Assembly: GCA_019614645.1 (NCBI GenBank)
Contig: JABWDB010000048.1
Location: forward strand, 736,001-800,000
Direction: 5' to 3'
From: Stratiolaelaps scimitus
Lineage: Eukaryota; Arthropoda; Arachnida; Mesostigmata; Laelapidae
Length of the DNA: 64,000 bases
Shown here: in pieces, positions 1 through 11,075 of the stretch
How positions within the stretch are numbered: position 1 is the first letter of the stretch
Layout of the letters: the number at the start of each line of letters is the position of its first letter
Program-made: the position numbers and the translations under genes
The notes under the pieces: model-generated
Seen by the model: only the letters and a program-made list of their open reading frames with translations
What the model was told of the DNA's origin: nothing
Databases searched by the model: none

Positions 1-99
1 AGCGGTTTCCGTCGGCGTGTTTAGCCTCGTTGTCATTGTCCACGATTTGGACGATTTCATACGCCCCACTAGGACCGGAAGATCCCTTAAAAAGGTGAA

Positions 100-217
100 A
101 TGGCTGCTCGTCCGTGGGAGGTACAGCAGGAGCTGGTACATGGGATTCAGGGGTTTGCCAAGGCTAAGCTACGACCCACTGTCACCAAGGAGAAAATCTA
201 TGTCCCTACAAAGGAAG
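100..217 (+). CDS. Beta-thymosin exon A, motif 1
   Basis: Encodes 39 codons plus one base. The helix VHGIQGF and KLRPTVTKEK identify a beta-thymosin repeat whose central motif differs from the usual LKKTET. It ends before donor GTATGT at 218. Its 5' limit is uncertain: it is either the first coding exon (ATG at 100) or an internal exon starting near 95. Confidence 0.8.
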
Positions 218-2478
218 GTATGTTTCTAGTGCACCTGTGTGTGTGTGTGCATACGGTAAAAATAGCGACCACGAGCACGGAGGACCGCAAGGCAGCTAAA
301 TCAACCATCCGCTTTTACGTGCATGTCAAAGGGCGATTGTCCTCTCATCAGAGCTCTGAAATATTCCTCTCGAGTGGACTCTAACCGGTAGAGAGATCTG
401 CGTGATGGGTAGGCCTTACATTAGAGGAGGACGCATTAAGAGGACTCGCGCTAAACACAGACAAGGCCTAACGAAACAGTTCATGTTATATATATACGAA
501 ATAGCATTGACTGGTTATCGACGTCGTGTTGAACCAGACAGACCTCTAGCTGGTTATTCCGTTGCGTTGTGGAAACAACCATGCATGTGTAATAGTGGGT
601 TATTTTTGTTGCGTGCAGTAACAAGCTAATTAGTAGGCTAGCACTGATGGATCATTTCTGATAGACAGAATATCACAGCAAACGGGTTGATCATGGCTTT
701 GTGTTTCTTGAAAATTTAAATGAACTACCCTAATAACAATGTTATTCAGAATTAGTTGCGTTATACACTTCGCTCATTTATTCTGAGAGACAGCTTAGCG
801 TTGAAACATCTAATTGTAAAGGCAATTTCGACGTGAGGCCGGCCGCAAACCACAAACAGAAACTCGCCGATGAATTCGTTAATTAGTTAACTGTTAGCTG
901 ATGTCGTGAATAGATGTACCTGGCGGATCAGAGCGAGAGAGAGATGATCCCGATTCAAGAGTGATCCGAATCAATCTGACGAGTTAGTGAACTACTCGTC
1001 AGATTGATTCGACAAGTAGCGAACGGTCCGACGGGTCAATCCGACTCTCCTAAGCGCCCACTGACTCTGCAAAGGTCCAAACTGATTTGGTGACCATCCA
1101 AAAAAAAACGCCCACGTACACCCACCTCAATGTTCGCATTCGTCTCATCGTTGCTCTCTGTGACAACGGTTCAACTCGAGTCAATTCTATATAGCAGCTT
1201 GTCTGCCCCGTACCTATAAGCGGCCGTAGACAGAAGACATATATACGGTCGGCCAGACAGGCACATATATATATATATATATATATATAGTTATTTACGC
1301 TAGTGAATAATGTCACCGTTCGTGCTATTGTATCAAGTGTGATTACAATGTGTGCTAGAAAAATAATGCGTTTTATTAACACTGATCGTTCCGCACGTAG
1401 ATCTTAGAATGTCTTTGTTCGTCGATAATTAAATAGTGACACCGTGTGACCGGACTCATTCTGAGTCGAAGGTTTGGTTTGCATCTGCCTGCGGAGGATG
1501 TCGAGGTCAGCGTATTGAAGCTAATGAAATCTAGAACCATTTATATTTTAGTTGCTGTTCGTTATTATCACCACGGTGAACAACTAGTTAAGATAGCTTT
1601 AATTGACGTCTTCAGAAATAGTGTACAAAGTAGCTCAACTTCGCAATGCAAAAATCGATTGTGTGAGCTTACTGTCCCAATGTATAATTTCGGTAAAATT
1701 TTTAACAAAATTTACAGATATTATTATATATCGTTATTGTTGTATACTATATTGCTCTCCTCTCAAATATCGACAAAACTCTTCCGCTGAACGTTAGCCT
1801 CGTTCAGATATCTCAAATTGACAATCTTAGATTATAAAATACGTTCAAATTAATTGCCGTTACTTTTGTTAATTCTTTACGAAATTAAGTAGACGAACCA
1901 CTTCGTATATATATATATAAATATATTTGTTTTTCGAGTTGACCCTCAGTTGTTCCCCTATCTGACAGGCCTCGGCCATTAACCTTTTAGGTATTACTAT
2001 GAGGACCTGTCGGGGCCACCTTTGCACTATATATATATATATCTATATATACATATATATATCTCAATAGGTGATTTGTCTATGACGTTCGACGTTTACG
2101 ACACCTTGCGTTCATAGTGAGACTTAATAAATTATAATAAAAATAATAATGCTGGCTGTTGGCTGTTTGCAAAGCGTACGTAACAAATTATCTCCTCATC
2201 TCAAGTCGTTCCAACCTGACATTGTCCAATCTAATTAGTCGATATCTAATCCATATTTCATTCTCTCCTCTCTCTCTCTCTTTCGCTCTGTGTGTGTGTC
2301 TATTGTTCATTTTAATCCTTCAACAGACATCGAGGCCGAGAAGGGTCACAACATGATGGTCGAGGGAATTCAGAAATTCGACGCGAAATTGCTGAAGCAC
2401 ACCGAGACCCAAGAAAAGAACATCCTTCCGACGGCCGACGTCATCGCGAAAGAGAAACAGGAGGAGAAGACAGAATAA
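100..2478 (+). CDS. Beta-thymosin with two WH2-like actin-binding motifs (2 coding exons in window)
   Basis: Join of 100-217 and 2327-2478 reads as 89 residues and stop. Beta-thymosins bind G-actin in the cytoplasm and control its availability for filament growth; insect two- and three-repeat forms of the ciboulot type can promote assembly. Motif 1 (about residues 12-42) has the hydrophobic helix VHGIQGF, then LRPTVTKEK and VPTKEDIEAEK. Motif 2 (about 43-84) has VEGIQKFDAKLL, then the canonical LKHTETQEKN and an Ile-Ala-Lys-Glu-Lys tail. The intron falls in phase 1 inside the Lys-Glu/Asp-Ile-Glu boundary between motifs, with donor GTATGT and acceptor CAACAG. The ATG at 100 is the first in frame after a TAA at 88-90. 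An acceptor-like AG at 93-94 means an upstream exon could also supply the true start, so the protein may be longer than seen here. Confidence 0.88.
968..1010. repeat. Perfect 16-bp inverted repeat
   Basis: Arms GAATCAATCTGACGAG (968-983) and its exact reverse complement (995-1010) are separated by 11 bases. It lies inside the thymosin intron. Confidence 0.9.
1930..2028 (-). repeat. SINE-B fragment (3' part, reverse)
   Basis: Shares with the copies at 5114 and 6072, in reverse orientation, the block containing CTATCTGACAGGCCTC and the TTACTATGAGGACCTGTC segment. Truncated at a (TA)n tract. Confidence 0.75.
2327..2478 (+). CDS. Beta-thymosin exon B, motif 2 and stop
   Basis: Begins after a pyrimidine-rich stretch ending CAACAG. 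Its first two bases complete an Asp codon. Encodes the canonical LKHTETQEKN actin-binding motif and an acidic/lysine tail ending at TAA 2476-2478. Confidence 0.9.
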
Positions 2479-4850
2479 AGATAGAACGGTCTCAAAGTGC
2501 CGCTCTGTCAACGGCCAAAAACGAAATCGATCGCCACGGGGCGCGACCGCATCCACACAGAAGCAGTCCCCGATGTCATCGGCATGCGGGGGAAAGCTTG
2601 GCGGGATTGAGGTGGCGGCGGCGGTGGTAGTGGCTGGTCGCGCAGAGCTGCTACGATATGGGACTACTGCCGGATCGCTGGCGACAGCGAGCCGGCGGGT
2701 TCGAGAAGATGAGAGGTCGTTGTTGATGTTGTAGGTGGTCGTCACTGCTTTGTATGTGTACATGCAACAAGTAAAAAAAAACAACAACAACAGTAATAAT
2801 AATAATAATATTCATCAAGGTATTCAATCAATCAATCGATCAATCAATCAATTAATCAATCAGTCACTCATAAATCGAGCAATAGTCGAGCTAGCAAGTA
2901 GAGATTGTCCGACAACAACTGCCTGATCAGCATCCCCCTGGCTCGAGGATAGAGCAACGAGTCAAGGTGACGTGTCTTTTCCGTTCGATGCGCAAGAGAA
3001 CGAGGGCCAATGGAAATTATCCAGTGGTCATCTTGGCAATCTGAATCTGAATAGCTTACTGATGAACACCTGCGTCGAGATACAGCACTGTCACGCTGGC
3101 GCCAGCTAGACTCTTGCTAATTAGTCGATCTGAATTCGATCTTGACATCCGTGGTTGGAAACCCCCATCGAGGCAACGATAGTAAATAAAGCAAACCTTA
3201 ATTAAGAGAATCGTTACGCATCAACAAATGACCTATCAGACGGCTCGAATACAATTAACACATTCACAAGAAGCAGAACACAGCGGATAATTATTCGCAT
3301 GCAAAATAATGAACGAGATACATCAACAATAATAACAAAACAAACAAAAATAAACAAGACCGAAGATTATTCTGAAAAACCCTATAGACATTAATGAGAG
3401 AGGAGTATATTATGATGAGGTGTCAACGAAGATGGTCGGACAACAACAAGATGATGATGACAACAACAACAAGAACAACAATAAAGAAATAAATATAAAC
3501 GTAATTAAAATGACCGCCAAATCTCCGACTCCCACCAGAACGCATAAATTGGTGAAATTGTCAATAAACTTAGCTATACAAGTTAATTGGTTAGAACACG
3601 AAAAAAAAACACAGCTAGGAGGCCACCAGCCATAATTAATTATCGAACCACTAATCATCTAGTTGTAGTTGTAATGAAAGTCCCAACTAATTGATACAAC
3701 CAAGCAAAAAGGATAATTTTGTCTACCCAATCAAAAGTGGACGACGCTCGCCCGTCTAATAACTATAATCACAATGGGATGCACGCAAGAGTTGTATACG
3801 AGAGCGTTGGCCATTTCGAAACTCACCACCACCCCCCAAGAAAAAAAACACAGCTCCATGTCAACAAATCCGTGCCGTGATCATCCTCAGCGATTCCAAC
3901 CTCCCAGAACGGCGCTGTGAAAACCTGTTGAAGGTCCCCCTCACCCCCCCCCCTCTCCGTTTGTTCAAACGGAACAGCCAGTTTACGGCACAAATTGACA
4001 GACAGATTGAAAGTGATAACCACGACGCCATTTGCTTATCTGCATGTTATCCGCGTAATCGTTATCTCGCCCGAGCTGAACGAAGGGGTTGGTGGACGAC
4101 GTCGATTTGTACGCGAGCGCCAACGACAACTAGGAACAATGATAGCACAGTGTCGATGTGTGACATTGTATTGGAGGGGACCCCCCTGCAGGGAACATGT
4201 GTCAAAACAATAGTTGCCAAAAATATACGAGCCAACAAAAGTCTAGATAACGGCATCTGTAAACGACGACGACGACAACAGCAACAACAACAACATGATG
4301 ATGATAATGATGGAATAATGACAATAATCACCGAAACCTCAAATGGATGAAAATCGCAATTGAGAAACAGTACCCCCCAGAACCCCCCAGTACCCCCAGC
4401 CCCCACAGCCCCCATCCCTGAACTGCGTAGAGAATGGGAGCATTTATAAGAAAAGTCATAATTGCTATGATTACCAAGACCTTTGATCGATATACATGAT
4501 AATAATGAAGACAAGAATTAAAAAAAAACGAGATACACAAGTATGGTAAGTGTGTGTGTGTGGGAGGAAGGGAACATAGATAAGGTGAATATTAATAATA
4601 AGAATAATAATGATAATTAATAATAATGAATGGAAGGAGAAAAATCTATGGAGAAAAAAAAACACACAAACAAATGAGTAACAAATATAAGAAATAGAGA
4701 AGATTACGATAATGATCATAATGACGATGATGATGATGATGCTAATAATAATGATGATGATGTAAATTATTTAATAATAATAAGAATAACAATAATATTA
4801 ATAATACAAATATTACGAATAAATCAACAGATTTAAGTTTAGCCTATTCT
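2479..4850 (+). other. Probable long 3'UTR of the beta-thymosin gene, A/C-rich
   Basis: After the stop the + strand is strikingly A-rich with many CAA, AAT and GAT repeats and long A runs, and it lacks convincing ORFs. AATAAA hexamers lie at 3185-3190 and 4818-4823. The strand bias ends soon after 4830, where the composition returns to that of the surrounding spacer. The extent is inferred from composition only. Confidence 0.45.
4818..4823 (+). terminator. Candidate poly(A) signal for the thymosin gene
   Basis: AATAAA at the downstream edge of the A-rich block, followed by a T-rich stretch. The alternative hexamer at 3185 would give a shorter 3'UTR. Confidence 0.3.
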
Positions 4851-5113
4851 GTTCATTTCATCGAGGGGCAACGCCGTCATAAAACGGCAGAAGTGGGCAA
4901 CTGGCGTTGGTGGACTTCTGAAATGCGAAGTGAGTGTAGGGTGTACATGTTTGAGGTAGAAACGATATCAATGTATTATAGTCATCCGTATGAAGGTGCC
5001 GGGCTGGACATGGCTGCAATTGAAATGCAATTAGCTCAATTAACGGTTAAAGGCTGGTGACAAACGGTAGAGGTTTAGTAAGCAGAGGTCGAGCAGTGTC
5101 CACTGTAGCGTCC

Positions 5114-5390
5114 CCTGGATGGTTATCTAGTGGTGAGCGTCTTGGACTGCTAGACTAGAGGGACGTGGGTGGGTTGGGTTCGAATCCTGTCAGACGCCGA
5201 GAAATCTTCGGAGCTCTTTATCATCTTTCTCTATCTGAGGGTTCTTGCCAGGTACGAGTGAGGTCGGTGAGGTACGAGTGGGGAGGGCCTGTCGACCCGA
5301 CAGGCCCTCAAAGTAATACCTAAAAAGGTTAAGTGCTAAGACCTGTCAGATAGGGGAGGGTGAGCTGAGGATCAGCTCAAAAAAAACAGT
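5114..5390 (+). repeat. SINE-B, near-complete copy
   Basis: A tRNA-derived SINE. The 5' head contains an A-box-like TAGTGGTGAGCG and a B-box-like GGTTCGAATCC. A body segment TTTATCATCTTTCT and a 3' part (AGTAATACCT, GTCAGATAGGGG, GAGGATCAGCTC) follow, ending in an A-rich tail. Other copies or fragments lie at 1930, 6072, 8374, 8598, 19573, 43098 and 45957. Confidence 0.8.
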
Positions 5391-5860
5391 GTTCACTGTA
5401 GAGAATCTGAGTTATTGGTGGCAACTTCGTTGATTCGTATTTCTGTTGGAAATCACGCCTTTCTAAAACACGTATAATCCAGAACAGTGTGCTTTGGGAT
5501 CGAATCAAACAATGCCAATCAGATCGGGTAATGCATGGCGGCCTATATGAGGACGCCTCCTCAAAGGTAGATTCATAATGATTCATAATGATGATTCCAT
5601 TACATTGGCATTATAAATTGTAGTATCGTATCCATATATGATATATTGTGCTGAGTGCTATTTAGCTCAGATCGCTATGATCGACGAGATCTGCAAGAGA
5701 GTCACTCAACCATAGGAGAAAACCATTTGCGAATTATTCCAGTTGCCGTTATGAATAACGGTGATAACGGTGATAATACTATTCTATATTAATCACTACA
5801 TATTCGAATTAACAAACCCGCCTCACTTTGCTTATTATTAAACAGTATATGACAGTCGAG
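5391..5860. other. AT-rich spacer without recognised features
   Basis: Only short ORFs in shadow frames and small direct duplications (for example the doubled ATTCATAATGATG near 5574-5593). Nothing codes convincingly. Confidence 0.5.
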
Positions 5861-5865
5861 AGTCC

Positions 5866-6032
5866 GGTGGCCTGGTAGTGGGTAGCGAACAAATTCGTGT
5901 GCGTTGGTCCACATTGATTTTATTTGAAGGGGTAAACGCTTCCAATTACGCAGCCTGCTATGCCGTGAAATCAGTTGTTGTACCGTTGGGGCCTGCGTTA
6001 AATGTTTAAGCCTCTGGGACAGAGAGAGTGTC
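5866..6032 (+). repeat. SINE-C copy, adjacent to SINE-B
   Basis: The head GGTGGCCTGGTAGTG and the tail CAGTTGTTGTACCGTTG followed by GTTAAATGTTTAAGCCTCTG match the copies at 21815, 27411 and 57506. Ends in a short GA-rich tail. A SINE-B copy begins 40 bases further on. Confidence 0.65.
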
Positions 6033-6071
6033 AGACCCTCAAGAAACATTTCCCTTCGACAGATGGGAAAA

Positions 6072-6322
6072 CCTGGATGCTCCAGTGGTGAGCGTGTTGG
6101 ACTGCTAGAGCGGAGGGACGCGGGTTGAAATCCTGTGAGAGGCGTTGGAGAATCTTTGGAGTTCTTTATCATCTTTCTTTATCTGAAGATTGTCGCCAGG
6201 TACGAGGTAGGAAGAGAATAAGCAAAGGTGGCCCCGACAGGTCCTCTCATAGTAATACCTAAAAGGTTCAGAGCTGACGCCTGTCACATAGGGGAACAGC
6301 TGAGGGTCAGCTCGAAAAACAA
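6072..6322 (+). repeat. SINE-B, near-complete copy
   Basis: Head CAGTGGTGAGCGTGTTGG and B-box-like GGTTGAAATCC, then the shared body and 3' block, ending in GCTCGAAAAAC. Closely matches the copy at 5114. Confidence 0.8.
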
Positions 6323-7630
6323 TTATAATTAGATGGGAAAACATTCGAAACAATTAGCTTCTCTATTGGCATACTGTGTCGCCGCTCGTATCGATTGGTG
6401 ACCTTCTAGGTTGTCGCTACCTGAAATAGTTCCTATCACAAATCTCTCTATGGGATGTCTGTAGAACCTCTAGAATAGGTTTTTTTTCTTTCTTTCTAGG
6501 TCGCGTTATCTCGTCTCTCCTAGTTACCGAGTTAGCAGCCTGCAACCTCATGGACGTTCCAATTAGGTCGCCGGTGGACAATTTCAACCTGGGATTCTTC
6601 AACGGATTCACTTGCTTTCTCGTGCGATTCAATAATGCGTTAGTCATTACTTGACGCACAATTAGATGCTTAATTAGTTTGACATGAAAGTGACTGGAAA
6701 CGGTGGAAGGTACAGGACTGACAAATAACAATATTGGTGATAGGCTTGTAGCAACGTGAAATATAATACCACAAGATGATAATACTACTCTTACTAAGCG
6801 CAGTATTAATTATTATATATTGCTATATAGATCGATTCGACTTCGGTGAAGAATGATGTGAGATTATCTATAGGGACTTCCATAACACCGAATGGTCCCG
6901 AGTTCAATTTCATCATAGAGATAAAGTTTGCGCAATTCGAAGGACAGCGACCCCGGCCTTACAACTGTACGCTATAAATTGTGCGAATTTGCAGGCTACC
7001 TCGTTGGTAACACAATGAAAATCTAGCGTGCCTTATTTAGGGCCAAAAGAGTAAATAATTAATGCAGCTGGGTAGCTTTGACATCGTTTAGGTCGGACCC
7101 GCGGTGTCAACCAAGCATAGCCATTTTTTTTTTGCCGAAAAAAGTCAAAATACACATTATTATATAGTATATTATATCTAAAGTCAATATGGGTATAAGG
7201 TCGGCTGAATAAATCGCATGACTGTGAAATTTGTGGTGCGCAAGTCGGGCTATTGTCATATAGCTATTATATATTTTGGATCATACACACTCCTTGGTCA
7301 TGAGGTAAGAATCTATAGTAATTATTAAGTTCTAATGATTTAACCTCTTTGACCGTTTTGAACGTAAACTTGACCATTATAAAATTGCACTTGTCCAATC
7401 AATAAAGGCACAATGTGAATCCTTGAACACATCGTCATGTGCCCAGAGAATGGGCGACATTGGACGTAACGGATGCTGATGTATTTACTTAATGTATTTA
7501 ACAGTGAAACGGATTACGAACGCCTCGATGAAGCCCCACCATGAAATTTACGAATTTTACCACTCGTCGATAGCCAAAGGCAATCACTGCTCATAATAAC
7601 CAATCAGTATATTAACAATATACATAAATA
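6323..7630. other. Spacer without recognised genes
   Basis: AT-rich sequence with scattered short ORFs on both strands. No conserved motif, splice-flanked coding stretch or long repeat was recognised. Confidence 0.5.
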
Positions 7631-7632
7631 TT

Positions 7633-7975
7633 GATTCAAACATACAATAATTAGGGATTGTTTCTAGGGATTATTATGTTTGGGGGCAATTAGTCGGGGA
7701 CCGGGGCCGCAGCCGACATTGTCCCGAGGAAGGCATTGCCCCCTCACAGCGAGGTGGAGGCGTTACAGAAGGAAAGAACCTGCGCGCTTGTCCCCGGTGG
7801 CGCGGATTAGCCTTTGGTGGACCCCTTCGAGGAAGTTCGCAGTGAGGGGGCCGTGCCCGCCTAAGGTCTCAAAAGCAACGGGGAGAAAAAGCAATACATT
7901 ATTCATATATTGTAAATATTATACATTAACAATAAGCATCAACGCGTCAACCTTGCAATATCTGTATTAGTTTTC
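7633..7975 (+). repeat. Dispersed repeat family D with a GC-rich core
   Basis: The left edge, around TTCAAACATACAATAATTAG and GTTTCTAGGGATTATT, recurs in reverse at 59815-59877 and partly at 29828-29860. The GC-rich core (about 7680-7890) is present only in this copy, so the element boundaries are uncertain. Confidence 0.5.
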
Positions 7976-8280
7976 TTGGCATTTTTTCTTGTTTTCGTCG
8001 ACAAGCGGTTGATTTTCTTGTCTTTTTCTTTGTCAAGGAGCCCAAGCAGGTAGGAGTCACCGAGGAGGTCGCTATTTGCTACCGGAAAAGGTAACGATAC
8101 ATGGATACACCTGGGAAAGCTGGCTGGGTGTCGCTGAACGGGTGATATTGATTCTCAACGTAGTCAACCGTTTCGGTTATTGGAAGGGAGACGGGGAGAA
8201 CCTCGGGTGAGGTTACAGCTAAATCACGGTAAATGCCGGAGAAAATAACGTTGGTATAGAGGGCAAGCACAATTCGTATC

Positions 8281-8282
<2 letters not shown>

Positions 8283-8312
<30 letters not shown>

Positions 8313-8313
8313 G
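8283..8313. repeat. (TA)n microsatellite
   Basis: Uninterrupted TA dinucleotides, about 15 units. Confidence 0.95.
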
Positions 8314-8373
8314 GGTCTTGGTCTGACACGCTTTCCGCCACTACGTCACTAAGTGTTGACCATAGTTTTTGTT

Positions 8374-8458
8374 TTTTGAGCGGTTCGTCTATCTGACAGG
8401 CCTCAGCAGTTGACCTTTAGGTGTTACTATAAGGACCTGTCGAGGCCACCTTTGCTTG
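8374..8458 (-). repeat. SINE-B 3' fragment (reverse)
   Basis: Contains the shared CTATCTGACAGGCCTCAGC and GGACCTGTCGAGGCCACC blocks. Together with the forward fragment at 8598 it forms an inverted pair about 140 bases apart. Confidence 0.7.
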
Positions 8459-8597
8459 TCCATATTGAGACACACGAGGTATACGTTATTACGAGTATAT
8501 GTAAAAAAATCAGAAGAAAAAAAATATATATATACAAAAAGAGAGAAAGAGGCGAAGCTTTGTCTTATGTATGCTTGCCAGTTCGACCAGTGGAACA

Positions 8598-8716
8598 GAA
8601 TGAGCAAAGGTTGCCGTCGACAGAATCCTCATAGCAATTACACCCTAAAGGTTAAGGCCTGGTTGAGGCCTGTCACATTTAACAAGGGGAACAGCTGGGA
8701 GGTCAGCTCAAACAGG
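8598..8716 (+). repeat. SINE-B 3' fragment (forward, diverged)
   Basis: Resembles the SINE-B 3' block (CCTAAAGGTTAAGGCCTG, GTCACAT, GGGGAACAGCTG, GTCAGCTC) with several substitutions. Confidence 0.6.
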
Positions 8717-8719
8717 CGG

Positions 8720-10776
8720 TTGTTGCCCAACCCTCTCTCGATTCGCGCGCTCCGTCGGCCATTTGGCCAGCAGCAGCCAAATGGCCCCGCCGTCGAGTGG
8801 TTTCGATATCTCCTCTTCCGCTGGCGGTAGCACCGACGTCTCCGTTCATCCATGCATCCAGCCAGTGGCGACGGACTAAAGCGATTCACTACCGTCGCCG
8901 CCGCCACCGCCTCCGCCGCCGCCGGCGCCACAGCAACAACAGCAGCAGCAGCGGTCACTGAGCTCAGCCCTGTTGTCCGTTCGTTTGCTTCGGCGCGGGC
9001 GCCGATTCGAACACTGTCGAAGGGAACAGGACGAATCCAGACGAATTGCGTCAGGGGTGAATGGGCGAGACCGAAGCAGCGACCCGTCGATAGTGCCAAG
9101 TGCCAGCAGACGGCGAACACCCATAGCACAACGATCAGAGCAGATCAGAGCGAGTCGGTAGTCGCCAAGAAGAAGACGGCGGCGGCCAGCACTCAGACAC
9201 CAAGTGTGTCCATCCGAGGGACGACGAAATAGAAGAGAGGCTTGTGCTTCATCGCTGCTTGCTCTAGTTGACCAGTTGGTGGTGTGTGTGTGGTGTCGCG
9301 ACAGCTGAGAGTGTGTGAGAGGTCTGCCTGCCTGTCTGGGCGTGCATTCGTTCGTTGGTCGATCAGTTTGTATTGTCTCGTAGTCGTTGTGGCCGTCGTA
9401 GTTCGGTCACCATCTCGTTGCTGTGGCGTTGGTTGGGTGTTACGGAAGGGCTCGTCCTCTCATCGTCTTTGTACCCCAGTTCTTATGGCGAAACCACGCG
9501 CGCCGCAGTAGCCGATGCTGTCGGTTACTTTGTCTTCTTGCTGCGTTGTCTCGCTCATCGGTTCCCAACCCGCACTGCTACCCTTCCCGCCTGCTGACAT
9601 CAGATGTTGAGTCCTCTTCTGATAGAGCGGTGCCGGAGGAACCGTTCTCTGGGTGACACTGGCTGGTGATATCGGTGAGCGCTGTAAGCTCGGGCGACAC
9701 GTCCTCAGAGAGGTGGATCACTGAGAGGAACGTATCAGTTAACGGTAGAAGAGGGTAGTCCTCTATCGTTCGTTGCTTTCGGATCTCTAGGAACGGCTAG
9801 CTGATCAGCCTCACCTCAATACACACAAACACCCATATAGAGTGACAGAGAAGGGAGAGAGACGCGAGACCGCCAGCGACAAAGAGCACCGGGATCTATC
9901 CGGTGAGATGTGCCCCCCAAACTGCTGAGGAGCCAGGATCCGCGACCCCTTCCGCTGGTCCCGTTGATATCGCGCGTATCGCCGAGCACCCGGCCAACAC
10001 CAATACAACGTCAACACTGTCCGTGAATCCGCGTACTGTTTACGTACTTTGCTTTCGTCGACGTGTATACGTGCGGAAGTGTTCACTCGCATTTTGTCAT
10101 CGTGCGGGTGATCTCCGTTATGCTGTGTGTGGCTGGTGGTTGTCTTTGTTCTTCAACTACCCCCGGCTGAAAATCCCTTCGTGGTGGAAACTTGACGACG
10201 CAGGAGCTGGAATAGTTGAAAGGAAAATACCTCGCCGGTCTCTCCTCACCGCGACAGATGAAACTAGAATTCAGCCCGAGGTGCTGAGTATTTGTAAGAA
10301 GCCGAGCGCGCGTACAGACCATTGTACCATCATGTTATCGATGTGTGCTGGCCACGGGATGATCGACAGCTGTCGAGGAGCAGTCGTTGTAGAGTGGCAA
10401 AGATAGATCTGAGTCGATTGATCGAGACGGCTATCCCCCGTACCGAACCCCCAGACAAGCCTCCCCCCCCCGGTGAAAGCAAATAATAAACAAAGGATAA
10501 CGACGATAGCAGTTATAATGATGATGATATAGTAATTAACTGCCGACGATACGCCGGTAAATGGGATTTACAGCGACTGCTACCCAATGGATAAATGAAC
10601 CCCGTTATCGGCCGCAACGAGGAAGGTAGCCGAGGTGGCGTTGGCACCTGTAGCAGCAGCAGCAACAACAACAGCAACAATAGGCTACAACAGGAACAAT
10701 AACGGCCGAAGGGGAGCGATTTCGGGCAAAACATCACCGACGACTGTGGCTCGGAAGTTTCCTGATAAAGCGTGAC
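8720..10776 (+). promoter_or_regulatory. GC-rich promoter/5'UTR-like block
   Basis: About 2 kb of GC- and CpG-rich sequence in AT-rich surroundings. It contains GCC/CAG/GTT low-complexity runs, an 11-bp inverted repeat with arms GGCCATTTGGC (about 8758-8786), and no long conserved ORF. It runs directly into the ATG of a small candidate first exon at 10777, which suggests a transcription start region with a long 5'UTR. Direction and start site are inferred. Confidence 0.4.
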
Positions 10777-10862
10777 ATGGTTACCACCGGATCACAAAGT
10801 AACAACCTGCTGAATTCGAAGGCATCGTCGAAGAGGCGTCCGTCAAAGCTGCTCCTTTTCAG
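10777..10862 (+). CDS. Candidate alternative first coding exon (possibly of GRAMD1)
   Basis: ATG with a good context (G at -3, G at +4) starts a 28-codon Ser/Lys-rich stretch beginning MVTTGSQSNN and ending at donor AG|GTTAGT. It lies just after a GC-rich 5'UTR-like block. The exon ends with two bases (AG) of a split codon, exactly as GRAMD1 exon 1 does, so it could join the GRAMD1 exon at 41903 in frame. No other acceptor-flanked coding exon was recognised in between. It could instead belong to an unrecognised or non-coding transcript. Confidence 0.35.
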
Positions 10863-10982
10863 GTTAGTTCGAACTGTTTCACACGTCCCGGGAGACGGCT
10901 CGAGAAATGAGTGTATGATCGTTATAGACGAGTTGTTGTTAATTAGGTTACGCTATGCTTTAAGACGGTGTTTCCGCATAGT

Positions 10983-11075
10983 GAGGCCGCAGGTTCGAGC
11001 CCTGCCGTGTGAGACATAAAAGAGAGCTTAAGCATTGTAACAATTGCAGCTCCTTCAATAAACCAATAAACCTTT
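10983..11075 (+). repeat. SINE-A copy, 5'-truncated
   Basis: Contains the B-box GGTTCGAGCCC, then the shared body GAGAGCTTAAGCATTGTAAC, GCAGCTCCTTCAATAAACC and the tail. Its head is replaced by unrelated sequence. Confidence 0.8.

Larger units (their letters stand above)
218..2326 (+). other. Intron of the beta-thymosin gene
   Basis: A 2.1-kb intron bounded by GTATGT and CAACAG. It contains a perfect 16-bp inverted repeat near 968-1010, (TA)n tracts near 1263-1289, 1907-1927 and 2030-2064, a truncated reverse SINE-B (1930-2028) and a CT/TG-rich run before the acceptor. No other coding signal is seen. Confidence 0.8.

Noticed and set aside
2320..2790. 156-codon reverse-strand ORF over the thymosin exon
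   Set aside because: Complement shadow of the thymosin coding exon and its GC-rich flank. Low-complexity product.
8638..9129. 163-codon reverse ORF with Ala runs
   Set aside because: Arises from GCC/GTC repeats in the GC-rich block. Several frames are equally open there, with no motif.
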